This document shows positions 43,159 to 51,968 of a DNA stretch of 64,000 nucleotides, piece after piece. Position 1 is the first letter of the stretch. Each line of letters opens with the position of its first letter. Origin of the DNA: Gordonibacter urolithinfaciens. Its GTDB lineage: Bacteria > Actinomycetota > Coriobacteriia > Coriobacteriales > Eggerthellaceae. The notes beneath the pieces were generated by a model. It was not told the DNA's origin. It did no database searches and saw only the letters and a list, made by a program, of their open reading frames with translations. Position numbers and translations under genes: made by a program. The stretch is from contig NZ_LT900217.1 of NCBI RefSeq assembly GCF_900199375.1, positions 2,108,001 through 2,172,000 of the forward strand, given 5' to 3'.

Positions 43159-44088
43159 TTACGGGATGATGGGCTTGGGCAGGATCTCGCTTAGCTTCTT
43201 GCGGTTGCGCAGCAGCAAGAGGAATGACTCCTCGTCGGCTGTGAGGTTGCCCTTGGTGTGCGTGAGGATGCTGAGCGCCCGCGCGAACGAGCAGTCCTTC
43301 ACGCGCAGCGCCGTCATCTGCTTCAGGCGGCACTCCTCCTGAACGGTCAGCGCGGAGATGACGGCCACGCCCATGTGGCACCTCACCGCCTGCTTGATGG
43401 CCTGCGTGCTTCCCAGCTCAAGCCGTATGTTCAGATCCTGGTGGTTGAAGCCGCTGCGCGCCAGGGCCAGCTCCATGACCTTGCGCGTGCCGGAGCCCTG
43501 CTCGCGGGTGATGAGCGTCTCGGACGCCAGCTCGCTGAAGCTGATGGACTGGCTCGTGCTCCATGGATGGTCGCTGGGCACCACGACCACCAGCTCGTCG
43601 TGCCAGAACGTCTCCACGGTGAAGTTCGGCTCGTCGGGCACAGGTCCTTCGATGAGCGCGACGTGCAGCCGCTTGTCCATGATCTCGCGCGCGAGAATCT
43701 CGGTGTCGGCTATCTGCACGTCGATGTCGGCATCCTGTTCGTTCGTGTAGTACTCGCGCAGGAAGAAGGGCAGGAGGTACTCGCCGATGGTGAACGTGGC
43801 CCCGATGCGGATGCCGTGATGGCAGGTGGCCGCCTTGAGCACGGCCTCGCGCGCCTCGCAGATGAGCTGCACGATCTCCTTCGCGTAGCCGTAGAACACC
43901 TCGCCGCTCTCGGTGAGGGTGACGCCCCGGTTGGTGCGGTCGAGGAACTGCGTGCCGTATTCCTTCTCCAGGTTCTGGATGTGGATGCTCACGCTTGGCT
44001 GGCTCATGTGCAGTCGTTCGGAAGTGCGGGTGATGTTGCCGGTGTAGGCAACGTCCTTGAATACGAGAAACTCCTCTAAAGAACTCAT
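43159..44088 (-). CDS. LysR-family transcriptional regulator facing the sulfite-respiration island
   Basis: A 309-residue regulator. The N-terminal winged helix spans about 1-60 (LEEFLVFKDVAYTGNITRTSERLHMSQPSVSI in family terms), followed by a two-lobed periplasmic-binding-like effector domain (IRIGATFTIGEYLLPFFL near 93, and ITREQGSGTRKVMELAL near 195). ATG 44088 follows GAGGGGG. It is divergent from the DsrM/DsrK-like gene pair at 44529-47015 and its promoter region contains a strong dyad, so it probably controls these genes and perhaps the downstream sulfite genes. The ligand is unknown; a sulfur compound would be a reasonable guess. Confidence 0.88.
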   Translation of the reverse strand: MSSLEEFLVFKDVAYTGNITRTSERLHMSQPSVSIHIQNLEKEYGTQFLDRTNRGVTLTESGEVFYGYAKEIVQLICEAREAVLKAATCHHGIRIGATFTIGEYLLPFFLREYYTNEQDADIDVQIADTEILAREIMDKRLHVALIEGPVPDEPNFTVETFWHDELVVVVPSDHPWSTSQSISFSELASETLITREQGSGTRKVMELALARSGFNHQDLNIRLELGSTQAIKQAVRCHMGVAVISALTVQEECRLKQMTALRVKDCSFARALSILTHTKGNLTADEESFLLLLRNRKKLSEILPKPIIP

Positions 44089-44528
44089 GCCGCCCCCTCA
44101 TGCTTTGCAAAAGGCCGACAAGGCCCCTTGTTAGACAACGAACGGTACCCTCCCCGGAAAAAAGTATAAGTACAGCGGTGGTAATTTGGCCATAGAGAGA
44201 ACAGGGGATGCCATACGTAATTCCGATTCCAGGGAAACGCTGCCTCCCACGTTGCCGAATCCTTGTCCTCCCCTTGCTGCGCTCATGGTGCCGCAGCAGA
44301 GTATCACCAGATGAACCGATGGTTTTCTTCTTCATTGCACAGAGGGGGCCCAGCGTTTGCGCAACCATTCTACCGCAAGTCATAGCCGCTTCTTATGACG
44401 CTATCGCAAAACTGAATTTTACACTTCGGCAACCGTGCCGTAGCTTTAACGTCATGCCGATGCATCACGCCGAGACGGTTTTTCCACCGATGTGCGCTCC
44501 GGAAAAAGGGCGTAGGGGGGCGGTTTCA
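44089..44528. other. Divergent regulatory region LysR / DsrM-like gene
   Basis: A 440-base region, A+T-richer than its surroundings. It holds the dyad at 44379-44399 and a possible promoter, TTTACA at 44418-44423 with TAGCTT at 44441-44446 (17-base spacing). The frame upstream of 44529 is open back to 44208, but that part shows no family similarity. Confidence 0.5.
44379..44399. promoter_or_regulatory. Probable LysR-type operator
   Basis: Perfect dyad GTCATA-N9-TATGAC, containing the T-N11-A spacing typical of LysR-family sites, about 20 bases before a TTTACA -35-like element. Confidence 0.5.
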
Positions 44529-45392
44529 ATGACGGTTGACATGCTCGTATCCGTGTTCATTCTGCTTGCGATGTTCGGTTTCTTCGCGCTGTCCTTGAGG
44601 AAAGCCTACAAGTTCGCGCACATGCAGATCCATGCGCGCCTCGACCTCTATCCCGTTCCCAAGGAAGGCGGCGGGCGGGCGGCCTACGGCGGCTCGTACA
44701 TGGAGGAGCCCGAGTGGTGGACGAAGCCGCGCAAGATCGACCGGGTCAACGAGGCCGTCGACATCATGAAGGAAATGCTGTTCATCAAGAAGCTTTTCGT
44801 GCACCAGCGCGTGCTGTGGTGGGCGTCGTACTCCATGCACCTGGGTATCTACGTCATGCTGGGATGGTCGGTGCTGCTGCTGGTCAGCGTGGCATGGCAT
44901 CCCGACTGGTACGTGCTCGTGGTGACCGTCGTCGGGGTCGTCGGCTTCGCGCTGTCGACGGTCGGCTGCGTGCTGCTGCTGGTGCGCCGCGTGTCGGACC
45001 GCGTGCTGGCTAAGTACACCACCCCGCTCGAGTACTTCAACATCGTGCTGCTGCTGACGGTGCTGCTCACCGGCGCGTACTCGTGGCTGTTCGTCGCGTC
45101 GCCCTTCGCGGTGGCCGCGCAGGTGTTCACGCTGAGCGCCACGGACCTGCCGCCCATCGTGCTCGTGCACCTCGCGCTGCTGGGCATCATGTTCCTGTAC
45201 ATCCCGCTTTCCAAGATGAGCCACTACGTGGGCAAGTTCTTCTGCTTCCACAAGGTGCTGTGGGACAACGATCCCAACCTGCCGGGCAGCTCCGTGGAGC
45301 GCCGGTTCGAGGACGCCGCGGCGCATCCTGCCCATACCGGCTGGTCGGCTGCGAAGCAGCAGGCGCCCACGTCCGAGTCGTCGAAAGGATAA
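44529..45392 (+). CDS. DsrM/HmeC-like membrane cytochrome b (NarI-type quinol-interacting subunit)
   Basis: A 287-residue protein with an N-terminal membrane helix, a cytosolic loop (QIHARLDLYPVPKEGG), then about five helices with histidines positioned for heme b (for example YSMHLGIYVMLGWSVLLLVS, and VHLALLGIMFLYIPLSKMSHYVGKF in family terms). The fold is that of the respiratory nitrate reductase gamma family, as in DsrM, HmeC and TmcC. The partner HdrD-like gene begins 6 bases downstream. Family knowledge: such pairs move electrons between menaquinone and cytosolic thiol/disulfide or ferredoxin pools. It is a paralogue of dsrM at 60943-61932. ATG 44529; ribosome site GGGGGGC. Confidence 0.78.
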   Translation: MTVDMLVSVFILLAMFGFFALSLRKAYKFAHMQIHARLDLYPVPKEGGGRAAYGGSYMEEPEWWTKPRKIDRVNEAVDIMKEMLFIKKLFVHQRVLWWASYSMHLGIYVMLGWSVLLLVSVAWHPDWYVLVVTVVGVVGFALSTVGCVLLLVRRVSDRVLAKYTTPLEYFNIVLLLTVLLTGAYSWLFVASPFAVAAQVFTLSATDLPPIVLVHLALLGIMFLYIPLSKMSHYVGKFFCFHKVLWDNDPNLPGSSVERRFEDAAAHPAHTGWSAAKQQAPTSESSKG

Positions 45393-45398
45393 GCGGTC

Positions 45399-47015
45399 AT
45401 GGCCATGGAATACAAGAACGTGCGGACCACGGACATCTCGAAGCGGGAAGGCCTGCTGAGCGCCCTCGACGACTTGTCGCCCCTGCCCGCGCCGTACGAC
45501 AAGAACGGCCTGGAGCCCGCTTTCAAGGACCCGAAGCCCGAATGGGCCGAGACGAACTGCTGCTCGCTCGACGGCTTCTGCGCCATCGACACGATGAAGC
45601 GCCCCGAGACGCAGGAAGAGGAGGACGAGCTCAAGGTCAAGTTCCTCAAGGGACTGGAGAAGCTGTTCCTCGACGCCAACAACAAGTACCTGCAACCGCT
45701 CAGCTTGACGATGGAGTACTGCGCGAAGTGCAACACGTGCTCGGAGGCGTGCCATGTGTACAAGGCGGCGAACGGCGACGAGATATACCGTCCCATCTTC
45801 CGCGTGGACGTGCTGCGCAAGCTGTACAAGAAGTACTTCACCCGCTCGGGCAAGCTTCTCGGCTCCCTCACCGGGGCGGACATCGACCTGGATTGGGAGA
45901 CCATCGCGCGGTTGGGCGAGTCGGCCTACCGCTGCAACCTGTGCCGACGCTGTGCGCAGGTGTGCCCGATGGGGCTGGACAACGGCATGGCAGCCCGCGA
46001 GATACGCAAGATATTCAGCATGGAGATGGGCCTGGCCCCCACGCCCGTGCACGCGAAGGGCACGCAGCTGCAGCTGAAGACGGGTTCCTCCACGGGCCTC
46101 ACGAGGCCGGCCCTGATGGACACGCTCGAGTTCATCGAGGAGGACACCTACGAGCGCACGGGCCGCAAGATAAAGTTCCCGCTCGACAAGAAGGGCGCCG
46201 ACGTGCTGCTCTTCCACAACGCGGGCGAGTTCATGGCTTGGCCCGAGAACCCGGCGGCCTTCGCCATCCTGCTTGACGAGGCGGGCGTCGACTGGACGCT
46301 CAGCACCGACGTGGTGGGCTACGACAGCGTGAACTACGGCATCTGGTACGACGACGTGCAGGCCAAGAACGTGGCCATGGCGCAGTTCGAGGCGGCCAGG
46401 AAGCTGGGCGTGAAGCGCATCGTCATCGGCGAGTGCGGCCATGCCCACAAGGCGGCCGTCGTGGGCGCCGACCGCATGGCCGACAGCCAGGAGCGCGGCG
46501 TGCCCGTGGAGAGCTTCCTGCCCATGATGGCCGAGTTCGTGCGCAACGGGCGCCTGAAGTTCGACCCTTCGAAGAACGACTTCCCCGTCACGTTGCACGA
46601 TCCGTGCAACATCGTGCGCCAGATGGGCATCGTGGAGCCCCAGCGCGAGATCCTGCGTGCGATAGCGCCGCAGTTCCGCGAGATGACGCCCCACGGGGTG
46701 GACAACTACTGCTGCGGCGGCGGCAGCGGGTTCGCCATCATGAACTCCTACAACTTCGGCGACTTCCGCACGAAGGTGAGCGGGCGCATGAAGTTCGCCC
46801 AGATACTCAACGCGTTTGCGGACGAGATGGAAGACCCCGACATAGTGAAGTACGTCTGCGCTCCGTGCTCCAACTGCAAGGGCACGATACGCGACCTCCT
46901 TCAGGCGTACAAGGCCACTGCGCGCTACAACGTGCAGTACGGCGGCATCGTCGAGCTCATGGTCAACGGCTTGGCGAGCATGGATCGGCCCTACTTCGAG
47001 TTCCTGGAGGAGTAG
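45399..47015 (+). CDS. DsrK/HmeD/HdrD-like iron-sulfur oxidoreductase
   Basis: A 538-residue cytosolic protein. Two [4Fe-4S] motifs are visible: CAKCNTCSEACHVY near 109 and CNLCRRCAQVCPMG near 180. Two CCG-type segments follow, with GECGHAHKAAV near 345 and HDPCNIVRQ/ NYCCGGGSGFAIMNS/ CAPCSNCKGTIRDLL from about 400 on. This is the HdrD-type arrangement in which the CCG cysteines hold a special cluster that reduces disulfides such as DsrC trisulfide or heterodisulfides. Unlike the DsrK of this window, it keeps the final CxxC. It is translated with the cytochrome-b gene upstream, so a second DsrMK-like complex is likely. Confidence 0.82.
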   Translation: MAMEYKNVRTTDISKREGLLSALDDLSPLPAPYDKNGLEPAFKDPKPEWAETNCCSLDGFCAIDTMKRPETQEEEDELKVKFLKGLEKLFLDANNKYLQPLSLTMEYCAKCNTCSEACHVYKAANGDEIYRPIFRVDVLRKLYKKYFTRSGKLLGSLTGADIDLDWETIARLGESAYRCNLCRRCAQVCPMGLDNGMAAREIRKIFSMEMGLAPTPVHAKGTQLQLKTGSSTGLTRPALMDTLEFIEEDTYERTGRKIKFPLDKKGADVLLFHNAGEFMAWPENPAAFAILLDEAGVDWTLSTDVVGYDSVNYGIWYDDVQAKNVAMAQFEAARKLGVKRIVIGECGHAHKAAVVGADRMADSQERGVPVESFLPMMAEFVRNGRLKFDPSKNDFPVTLHDPCNIVRQMGIVEPQREILRAIAPQFREMTPHGVDNYCCGGGSGFAIMNSYNFGDFRTKVSGRMKFAQILNAFADEMEDPDIVKYVCAPCSNCKGTIRDLLQAYKATARYNVQYGGIVELMVNGLASMDRPYFEFLEE

Positions 47016-47022
47016 GCGCTGC

Positions 47023-47053
47023 CCGGGGTCGCGCAAAAGGCGCGCGGCCCCGG
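47023..47053 (+). terminator. Hairpin after the HdrD-like gene
   Basis: CCGGGGTCGCGC pairing with GCGCGGCCCCGG (12 bp, one wobble). No T tract; it could be a weak terminator between the electron-transfer pair and the hem genes. Confidence 0.5.
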
Positions 47054-47120
47054 GGTTGACCGGGTTTCACGCGCGTCTGCTGGGGAGCGGGCGGCTGGGG
47101 GATGAGACGGGAGCGGGACT

Positions 47121-48482
47121 ATGCATACCATCGTCGTGGGGCTGAGCATCAAGCGCGCACCCCTTGAGATTCTTGAGCAGCTGAGCGTGCACCACTCGCA
47201 AAACGAGCTGTGCGTGCAGGATGTGAAGGCGGCCGCCGGGCTCGCCGGCGCCGTGGTGCTGAGCACGTGCAACCGCCTGGAGTTCTACGGCGTGTGCGAG
47301 GACGCCGACGAGGGCGTCGCCCGGGTGCGCGACTTCATCCTGGGCCAGGGGGGCGCGGCCGATGCAGCCCCGGCGCGGCAGTTCCGCGAGCTTTTGTACG
47401 CCTTCACGGACGGGCGCGCCGTGCGCCACCTGTTCGAGGTCGTGTGCGGCCTGGACTCGCTCATCGTGGGCGAGACGGAGATAGCCGGCCAGGTGTCGCG
47501 TGCCTACCGGGCCTCCTGCAAGGCGGGGGCAAACGACAAGATGGTCAACGTGTGGTTCCAGCGCGCGCTGTCGCTGGGCAAGAAGGTGCGCTCCGAGACG
47601 CGCATCAGCCGCTACTCCACCTCCATCGGGCGCATTGCCGTGGAGCTGGCCGCGCGGGAGCTGGGCGGCATCGCGGACAAGCGGGTGCTCATCCTGGGCG
47701 CGGGCGAGATGAGCGAGCTGACCATGAAGTACCTCGTGGCGCAGGACGTGTCGGTGGCCATGGTGTCGAACCGCTCGCTGGAAAAAGCGCAGCGGCTGGC
47801 CGGCCAGTACGGCTTCGGCGCCTGCTCCCTCGACGAGATGGACGCCTGCCTGGAGCAGGCCGACGTGGTGTTCTCGGCCACGGCGGCGAAGAGCTGCCTG
47901 GTGGGGCGCGAGCGCCTGGCCGCGATCATGGAGCGCCGCGCCGAGCGGCCGCTGCTGTGCATCGACATGGCCCTTCCGCGCGACATCGACCCGGCGGTGC
48001 GCGACATCCCCAACGTGAGCTGCTACGACATCAACGAGTTGCGCGACGTGGCCAACCGTCACCAGAACGAGCGCCTGCGCGCGGCCAAGACGGCCGCCCA
48101 GCTCATCGACGAGGCGGCGGCCGACTTCGAGCGCTGGCAGCGCTCGCTGGAGTACATCCCCACGATCGACGCGCTCTACCGCCAGGCCGACCGCATCAAG
48201 GCCGACAAGCTGGAGCGCGCCATGGGCAAGCTCTCGGGCCTCACGCCCAGCCAGAAGCAGGCCGTGCAGTGCCTGGCCACGTCCATCGCCCACCAGCTGG
48301 TGCACGAGCCCGTGGCGTCGCTCAACGCCATGGCGGGTTCCGAGAAGAGCCGTGCGTACGCCGCCATGCTGCAGGAGCTGTTCCACCTCGATCCCGAGGA
48401 GGAGCCTGCGAGTGCGGAGGCGCCGGTGCCTGCGGAGGCGGGAGCGGGCCCCGGGGATGCGTTGACGGGAGGTTCGCGATGA
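47121..48482 (+). CDS. hemA: Glutamyl-tRNA reductase
   Basis: A 453-residue enzyme reducing glutamyl-tRNA to glutamate-1-semialdehyde, the first step of the C5 tetrapyrrole pathway. The catalytic cysteine is C50 in VLSTCNRLEFYG; GLDSLIVGETEIAGQVSRAY near 112 and the NADPH-binding VLILGAGEMSELTMKYL near 188 are typical. The C-terminal 25 residues are Ala/Glu/Pro-rich and extra. It opens a run of tightly coupled genes, hemA-hemC-cobA/hemD-hemB-hemL; its stop codon overlaps the hemC start. In this context the product is most likely destined for siroheme. Confidence 0.95.
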   Translation: MHTIVVGLSIKRAPLEILEQLSVHHSQNELCVQDVKAAAGLAGAVVLSTCNRLEFYGVCEDADEGVARVRDFILGQGGAADAAPARQFRELLYAFTDGRAVRHLFEVVCGLDSLIVGETEIAGQVSRAYRASCKAGANDKMVNVWFQRALSLGKKVRSETRISRYSTSIGRIAVELAARELGGIADKRVLILGAGEMSELTMKYLVAQDVSVAMVSNRSLEKAQRLAGQYGFGACSLDEMDACLEQADVVFSATAAKSCLVGRERLAAIMERRAERPLLCIDMALPRDIDPAVRDIPNVSCYDINELRDVANRHQNERLRAAKTAAQLIDEAAADFERWQRSLEYIPTIDALYRQADRIKADKLERAMGKLSGLTPSQKQAVQCLATSIAHQLVHEPVASLNAMAGSEKSRAYAAMLQELFHLDPEEEPASAEAPVPAEAGAGPGDALTGGSR

Positions 48483-49408
48483 AGCGCCTGGTCATAGGCA
48501 CAAGAAAGAGCGAATTGGCATTATGGCAGGCGAAGTGGGTGCGCGAGCGCCTGATCGAGGCGCATCCCGGCCTGGAGGTTGAGCTGGCCGAGACGGACAC
48601 GGCGGGCGACCGCGACCTGGCGACCCCCCTGCCGCTCGTGGACGGAAAAGGCGTGTTCACGGCCGAGATCGAGGAGGGCCTGCGCGACGGGACCATCGAC
48701 CTGGCCGTGCACAGCCTGAAGGACCTGCCCACCGAGCTGCCGGAGGGTTTCGAGATCGGTGCATACTGTATACGCCACGACCCGCGCGACGCGTTCCTGG
48801 GCAAGGACGGCATGACGCTGGCCGACCTGCCCGAGGGAGCGCGCATCGGCACCTCGAGCCTGCGCCGGGCCGCCCAGGTGCATCGCGTGCGCCCCGACGT
48901 GGAGTGCGTGAGCATCCGCGGGAACCTGGCCACCCGCTGGCGCAAGCTGCAGGAGGACGAGGGCATGGCCGGCATCATCCTGGCCGTGGCCGGGGTGGCG
49001 CGCCTGGGATGGCGCGACCGCATCACCGAGTACCTGGCGCCCGACATGGTCATGCCGGCCGCGGGCCAGGGCGTCATCGCGGTGGAGGTGGCCGCGGGCC
49101 GCGACGACGCCGCCGCGCTCGTGCGGGCCGTGAACCATGCGGAGTCCGAGCGCGCGGCGCGTGCCGAGCGCAGCTTCCTGGCGGCGCTCGAGGGCGGCTG
49201 CCAGACGCCCATCGGCGCGCTGGCCGTGTGCACCGGCGACGTGGTCAGGCTCTCGGGCATGGTGTGCAGCCTGGACGGCAGTCACATGGTGCGCGTGGAG
49301 CGCACGGGCACGCAGCCCGAGCGCGTGGGCCGCGAGGCCGCCGAGGACGCGCTCGCGCGGGGCGCGGCGGATATCCTGCCCGCGGGCGCCGATCGGGCGG
49401 GGGTGTGA
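48479..49408 (+). CDS. hemC: Hydroxymethylbilane synthase (porphobilinogen deaminase)
   Basis: A 309-residue enzyme polymerising four porphobilinogens. It opens with RLVIGTRKSELALWQAKWV; AVHSLKDLPTELPEGF near 76 and GTSSLRRAAQVHRVRPD near 125 contain the substrate-binding Arg and Asp residues. C241 in LEGGCQTPIGA carries the dipyrromethane cofactor. The start ATG overlaps the hemA stop as ATGA, showing translational coupling, and cobA-hemD follows after one base. Confidence 0.95.
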   Translation: MKRLVIGTRKSELALWQAKWVRERLIEAHPGLEVELAETDTAGDRDLATPLPLVDGKGVFTAEIEEGLRDGTIDLAVHSLKDLPTELPEGFEIGAYCIRHDPRDAFLGKDGMTLADLPEGARIGTSSLRRAAQVHRVRPDVECVSIRGNLATRWRKLQEDEGMAGIILAVAGVARLGWRDRITEYLAPDMVMPAAGQGVIAVEVAAGRDDAAALVRAVNHAESERAARAERSFLAALEGGCQTPIGALAVCTGDVVRLSGMVCSLDGSHMVRVERTGTQPERVGREAAEDALARGAADILPAGADRAGV

Positions 49409-49409
49409 C

Positions 49410-50942
49410 ATGCCGCATTCGACGGGAGAGACCCGGGTATACCTCGTGGGCGCCGGACCCGGCGACCCCGGCCTGCTCACGCTCAAGGGCCGGGCGGCCA
49501 TCGAGCGTGCCGACGTGCTCGTGTACGACCGGTTGGTGTCGCCGCGCCTGCTGGGCTACGCCCGGCCGGACTGCGAGCTCGTCTACGTGGGCAAGACCCC
49601 CGACCACCACACGCTGCCCCAGCACAAGATCAATGCCCTGCTGGTAAAGAAGGCGCTGGCCGGCAACGTGGTCGTGCGCCTGAAGGGCGGCGACCCGTTC
49701 GTGTTCGGGCGCGGCGGCGAGGAGGCGGAGGAGCTGCGCGACCACGGCCTGCCCTACGAGGTGGTGCCCGGCGTGACGTCGGCCATCGCCGCCCCCGCGT
49801 ATGCGGGCATCCCGGTGACGCACCGCGACGCGGCCTCGTCGTTCACGGTGATCACGGGCCACGAGCGCGACGGCAAGGGCACCTCGGCTATCCCGTGGGG
49901 GCAGGTGGCGCGCCTCAAGGGCACGCTCGTGTTCCTCATGGGCATGGAGAACCTGCCGCGCATCGTGGACAACCTCGTGGGGCACGGCATGGATCCCGCC
50001 ACCCCTGCGGCCGTCGTGCGCTACGGCACCTGGCCGATGCAGCGCACGGTGTGCGCCCCGCTGGCCTCCCTCGAGGAGCGCGTGGGCGAGGAGGGCATCG
50101 AGAACCCGGCCGTGATCGTGGTGGGGCAGGTGGCCGCGCTGCGCGAGCGCCTGTCCTGGGCGGAGCGCAAGCCGCTGTTCGGCAAGACCGTCGTGGTCAC
50201 GCGGGCCCGCCACCAGGCATCAGCCCTCGCGTCCTCCCTCGAGGAGCGCGGCGCGCAGGTCCTCGAGTTCCCGGCCATCGAGATAGCCCCCCCGACCGAC
50301 CCGCGCCCGCTCGCCGAGGCGGTGGCCGGTATCGAGGCGTACCACTGGGTCGTGTTCACGAGCGCGAACGGGGTGGACGCCTTCTTCGCCGAGGCCGCGG
50401 CCCAGCACCTCGACGCCCGCTGCCTGGCAGGAGCAGAGGTGGCGGCCATCGGCACGGGAACCCAGGCGGCGCTCGCGGCCCACGGCATCACGCAGGTCCA
50501 GGTTGCGCGGGAGTTCTGCGCCGAGGGTCTCGCAGGGCTGCTGGCGGATAAGGTGCGCGCGGGAGAGCGCGTGCTCATCGCCCGTGCCGAGGAGGCCCGC
50601 GACGTGCTGCCCCGGGCGCTCGAGGAACAGGGTGCCCTGGTGAGCGACGTGGCCGCGTACCGCACGCAAGCGGTGGCGGAGGGCGCGGAGGCGCTCGCGG
50701 CCGCCCTGAGCGCGGGCGACGTGGATGCCGTCACGTTCACCAGCTCGTCCACGGTGACGAACCTGCTGGCATGCCTGGGGGGCCCGACGCTGCTCGAGGG
50801 GACGGACCTGTACTCCATCGGCCCCGTGACTACGGAGACGCTGCGCGCAGCGGGCCTCGAACCCCGCGCCCAGGCGGCCGAGTACACCATCGCGGGCCTC
50901 GTGGCCGCGCTCGTCGATTCGCAAGAAGGAGAGCTCCCATGA
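49410..50942 (+). CDS. cobA-hemD: Fused uroporphyrinogen-III C-methyltransferase / uroporphyrinogen-III synthase
   Basis: A 510-residue fusion. Residues 12-250 form a CobA/SUMT SAM-dependent methyltransferase (LVGAGPGDPGLLTLKG, VVRLKGGDPFVFGRGGEE, VVPGVTSAIAAPAYAGIP), methylating uroporphyrinogen III to precorrin-2. From about 256 (FGKTVVVTRARHQASALA) to the end is HemD uroporphyrinogen-III synthase (VVFTSANGVDAFF, and AVTFTSSSTVTNLL). Such fusions occur in Firmicutes and Actinobacteria. The fusion hands the HemD product straight to the siroheme/cobalamin branch, fitting the siroheme-dependent dsrAB downstream. Confidence 0.93.
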   Translation: MPHSTGETRVYLVGAGPGDPGLLTLKGRAAIERADVLVYDRLVSPRLLGYARPDCELVYVGKTPDHHTLPQHKINALLVKKALAGNVVVRLKGGDPFVFGRGGEEAEELRDHGLPYEVVPGVTSAIAAPAYAGIPVTHRDAASSFTVITGHERDGKGTSAIPWGQVARLKGTLVFLMGMENLPRIVDNLVGHGMDPATPAAVVRYGTWPMQRTVCAPLASLEERVGEEGIENPAVIVVGQVAALRERLSWAERKPLFGKTVVVTRARHQASALASSLEERGAQVLEFPAIEIAPPTDPRPLAEAVAGIEAYHWVVFTSANGVDAFFAEAAAQHLDARCLAGAEVAAIGTGTQAALAAHGITQVQVAREFCAEGLAGLLADKVRAGERVLIARAEEARDVLPRALEEQGALVSDVAAYRTQAVAEGAEALAAALSAGDVDAVTFTSSSTVTNLLACLGGPTLLEGTDLYSIGPVTTETLRAAGLEPRAQAAEYTIAGLVAALVDSQEGELP

Positions 50943-51916
50943 AGATGCGCAAGCGCCCCCGCCGCCTGAGGGAAACGGCCGGCCTGCGGGCCATGGTCCG
51001 CGAGCACCACGTGCGCGTGGACGATCTGGTCTACCCGCTGTTCGTGTGCAGCGGCACGGACAAGCAGGAGCCCGTGCCCTCCATGCCCGGCGTGTTCCAC
51101 TACTCCCTCGACCGGCTCGGGCCGGTGCTCGACGAGGTGGCGGGCAAGGGCATTCCCGCCATCCTCCTGTTCGGGCTGCCGCCCTTCAAAGACGCCCGCG
51201 GCACGCAGGCCTATGCCGAAGACGGCATCGTGCAGCAGGCCGTGACCCTTGCCAAGGAACGGCAGCCCGGGCTCACCGTCATCACCGACGTGTGCCTGTG
51301 CGAGTACACCGACCACGGCCACTGCGGCCTGGTGGACGGCGAGCGCGTGCTGAACGACGAGTCGGTGGAGCTGCTGGCCGCCACGGCCGTGTCCCATGCC
51401 CGGGCGGGGGCCGACATCGTGGCGCCGTCCGACATGATGGACGGCCGCGTGGGGGCCATCCGCGACGCGCTCGACGAGAACGGCTTCGCTCACGTGGCCG
51501 TCATGTCCTACGCGGCGAAGTTCGCCTCGGCCTTCTACGGGCCGTTCCGCGAGGCGGCCGACTCGGCGCCGCAGTTCGGCGACCGCAAGAGCTACCAGAT
51601 GGACCCGGCGAACGGCGACGAGGCCCTGCGCGAGGTCATGCTCGACGTGGAGGAGGGCGCGGACCTCGTCATCGTGAAGCCGGCCATGGCCTACGGCGAC
51701 GTGCTGTACCGCACGAAGCAGGCCTGCGGCCTGCCCGTGGCCGCCTACTGCGTGAGCGGCGAGTACGCCATGGTGAAGGCCGCGGCCGCGCAGGGGTGGA
51801 TCGACGAGCGCCGCGTGGTCATGGAGGCGCTGCTGGGCTGCAAGCGCGCGGGCGCCGACCTGCTTATCACGTATCACGCCCTCGACGTTGCCGGGTGGCT
51901 GCACGAATCGATGTGA
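50939..51916 (+). CDS. hemB: Delta-aminolevulinic acid dehydratase (porphobilinogen synthase)
   Basis: A 325-residue enzyme joining two aminolevulinates. The two Schiff-base lysines are K194 (SYAAKFASAFYGPFR) and K247 (LVIVKPAMAYGD), at positions close to those in E. coli. The DVCLCEYTDHGHCG segment carries the three zinc cysteines, so this is the zinc-dependent form. The start overlaps the previous stop as ATGA. Confidence 0.96.
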   Translation: MKMRKRPRRLRETAGLRAMVREHHVRVDDLVYPLFVCSGTDKQEPVPSMPGVFHYSLDRLGPVLDEVAGKGIPAILLFGLPPFKDARGTQAYAEDGIVQQAVTLAKERQPGLTVITDVCLCEYTDHGHCGLVDGERVLNDESVELLAATAVSHARAGADIVAPSDMMDGRVGAIRDALDENGFAHVAVMSYAAKFASAFYGPFREAADSAPQFGDRKSYQMDPANGDEALREVMLDVEEGADLVIVKPAMAYGDVLYRTKQACGLPVAAYCVSGEYAMVKAAAAQGWIDERRVVMEALLGCKRAGADLLITYHALDVAGWLHESM

Positions 51917-51920
51917 CCGA

Positions 51921-51946
51921 CCGCGCCGGCAAGACGGCCGGCGCGG
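51921..51946 (+). other. Intercistronic hairpin hemB/hemL
   Basis: CCGCGCCGGC pairing with GCCGGCGCGG (10 bp, perfect), immediately before the hemL ribosome site. No T tract, so more likely mRNA processing or stability control than termination. Confidence 0.5.
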
Positions 51947-51968
51947 GGAAGAAGGAGGTGTGCCGGGC

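Noticed and set aside
44208-44528. Longer start for the DsrM-like cytochrome gene
   Set aside because: Upstream part lacks family similarity and covers the dyad and promoter-like elements.
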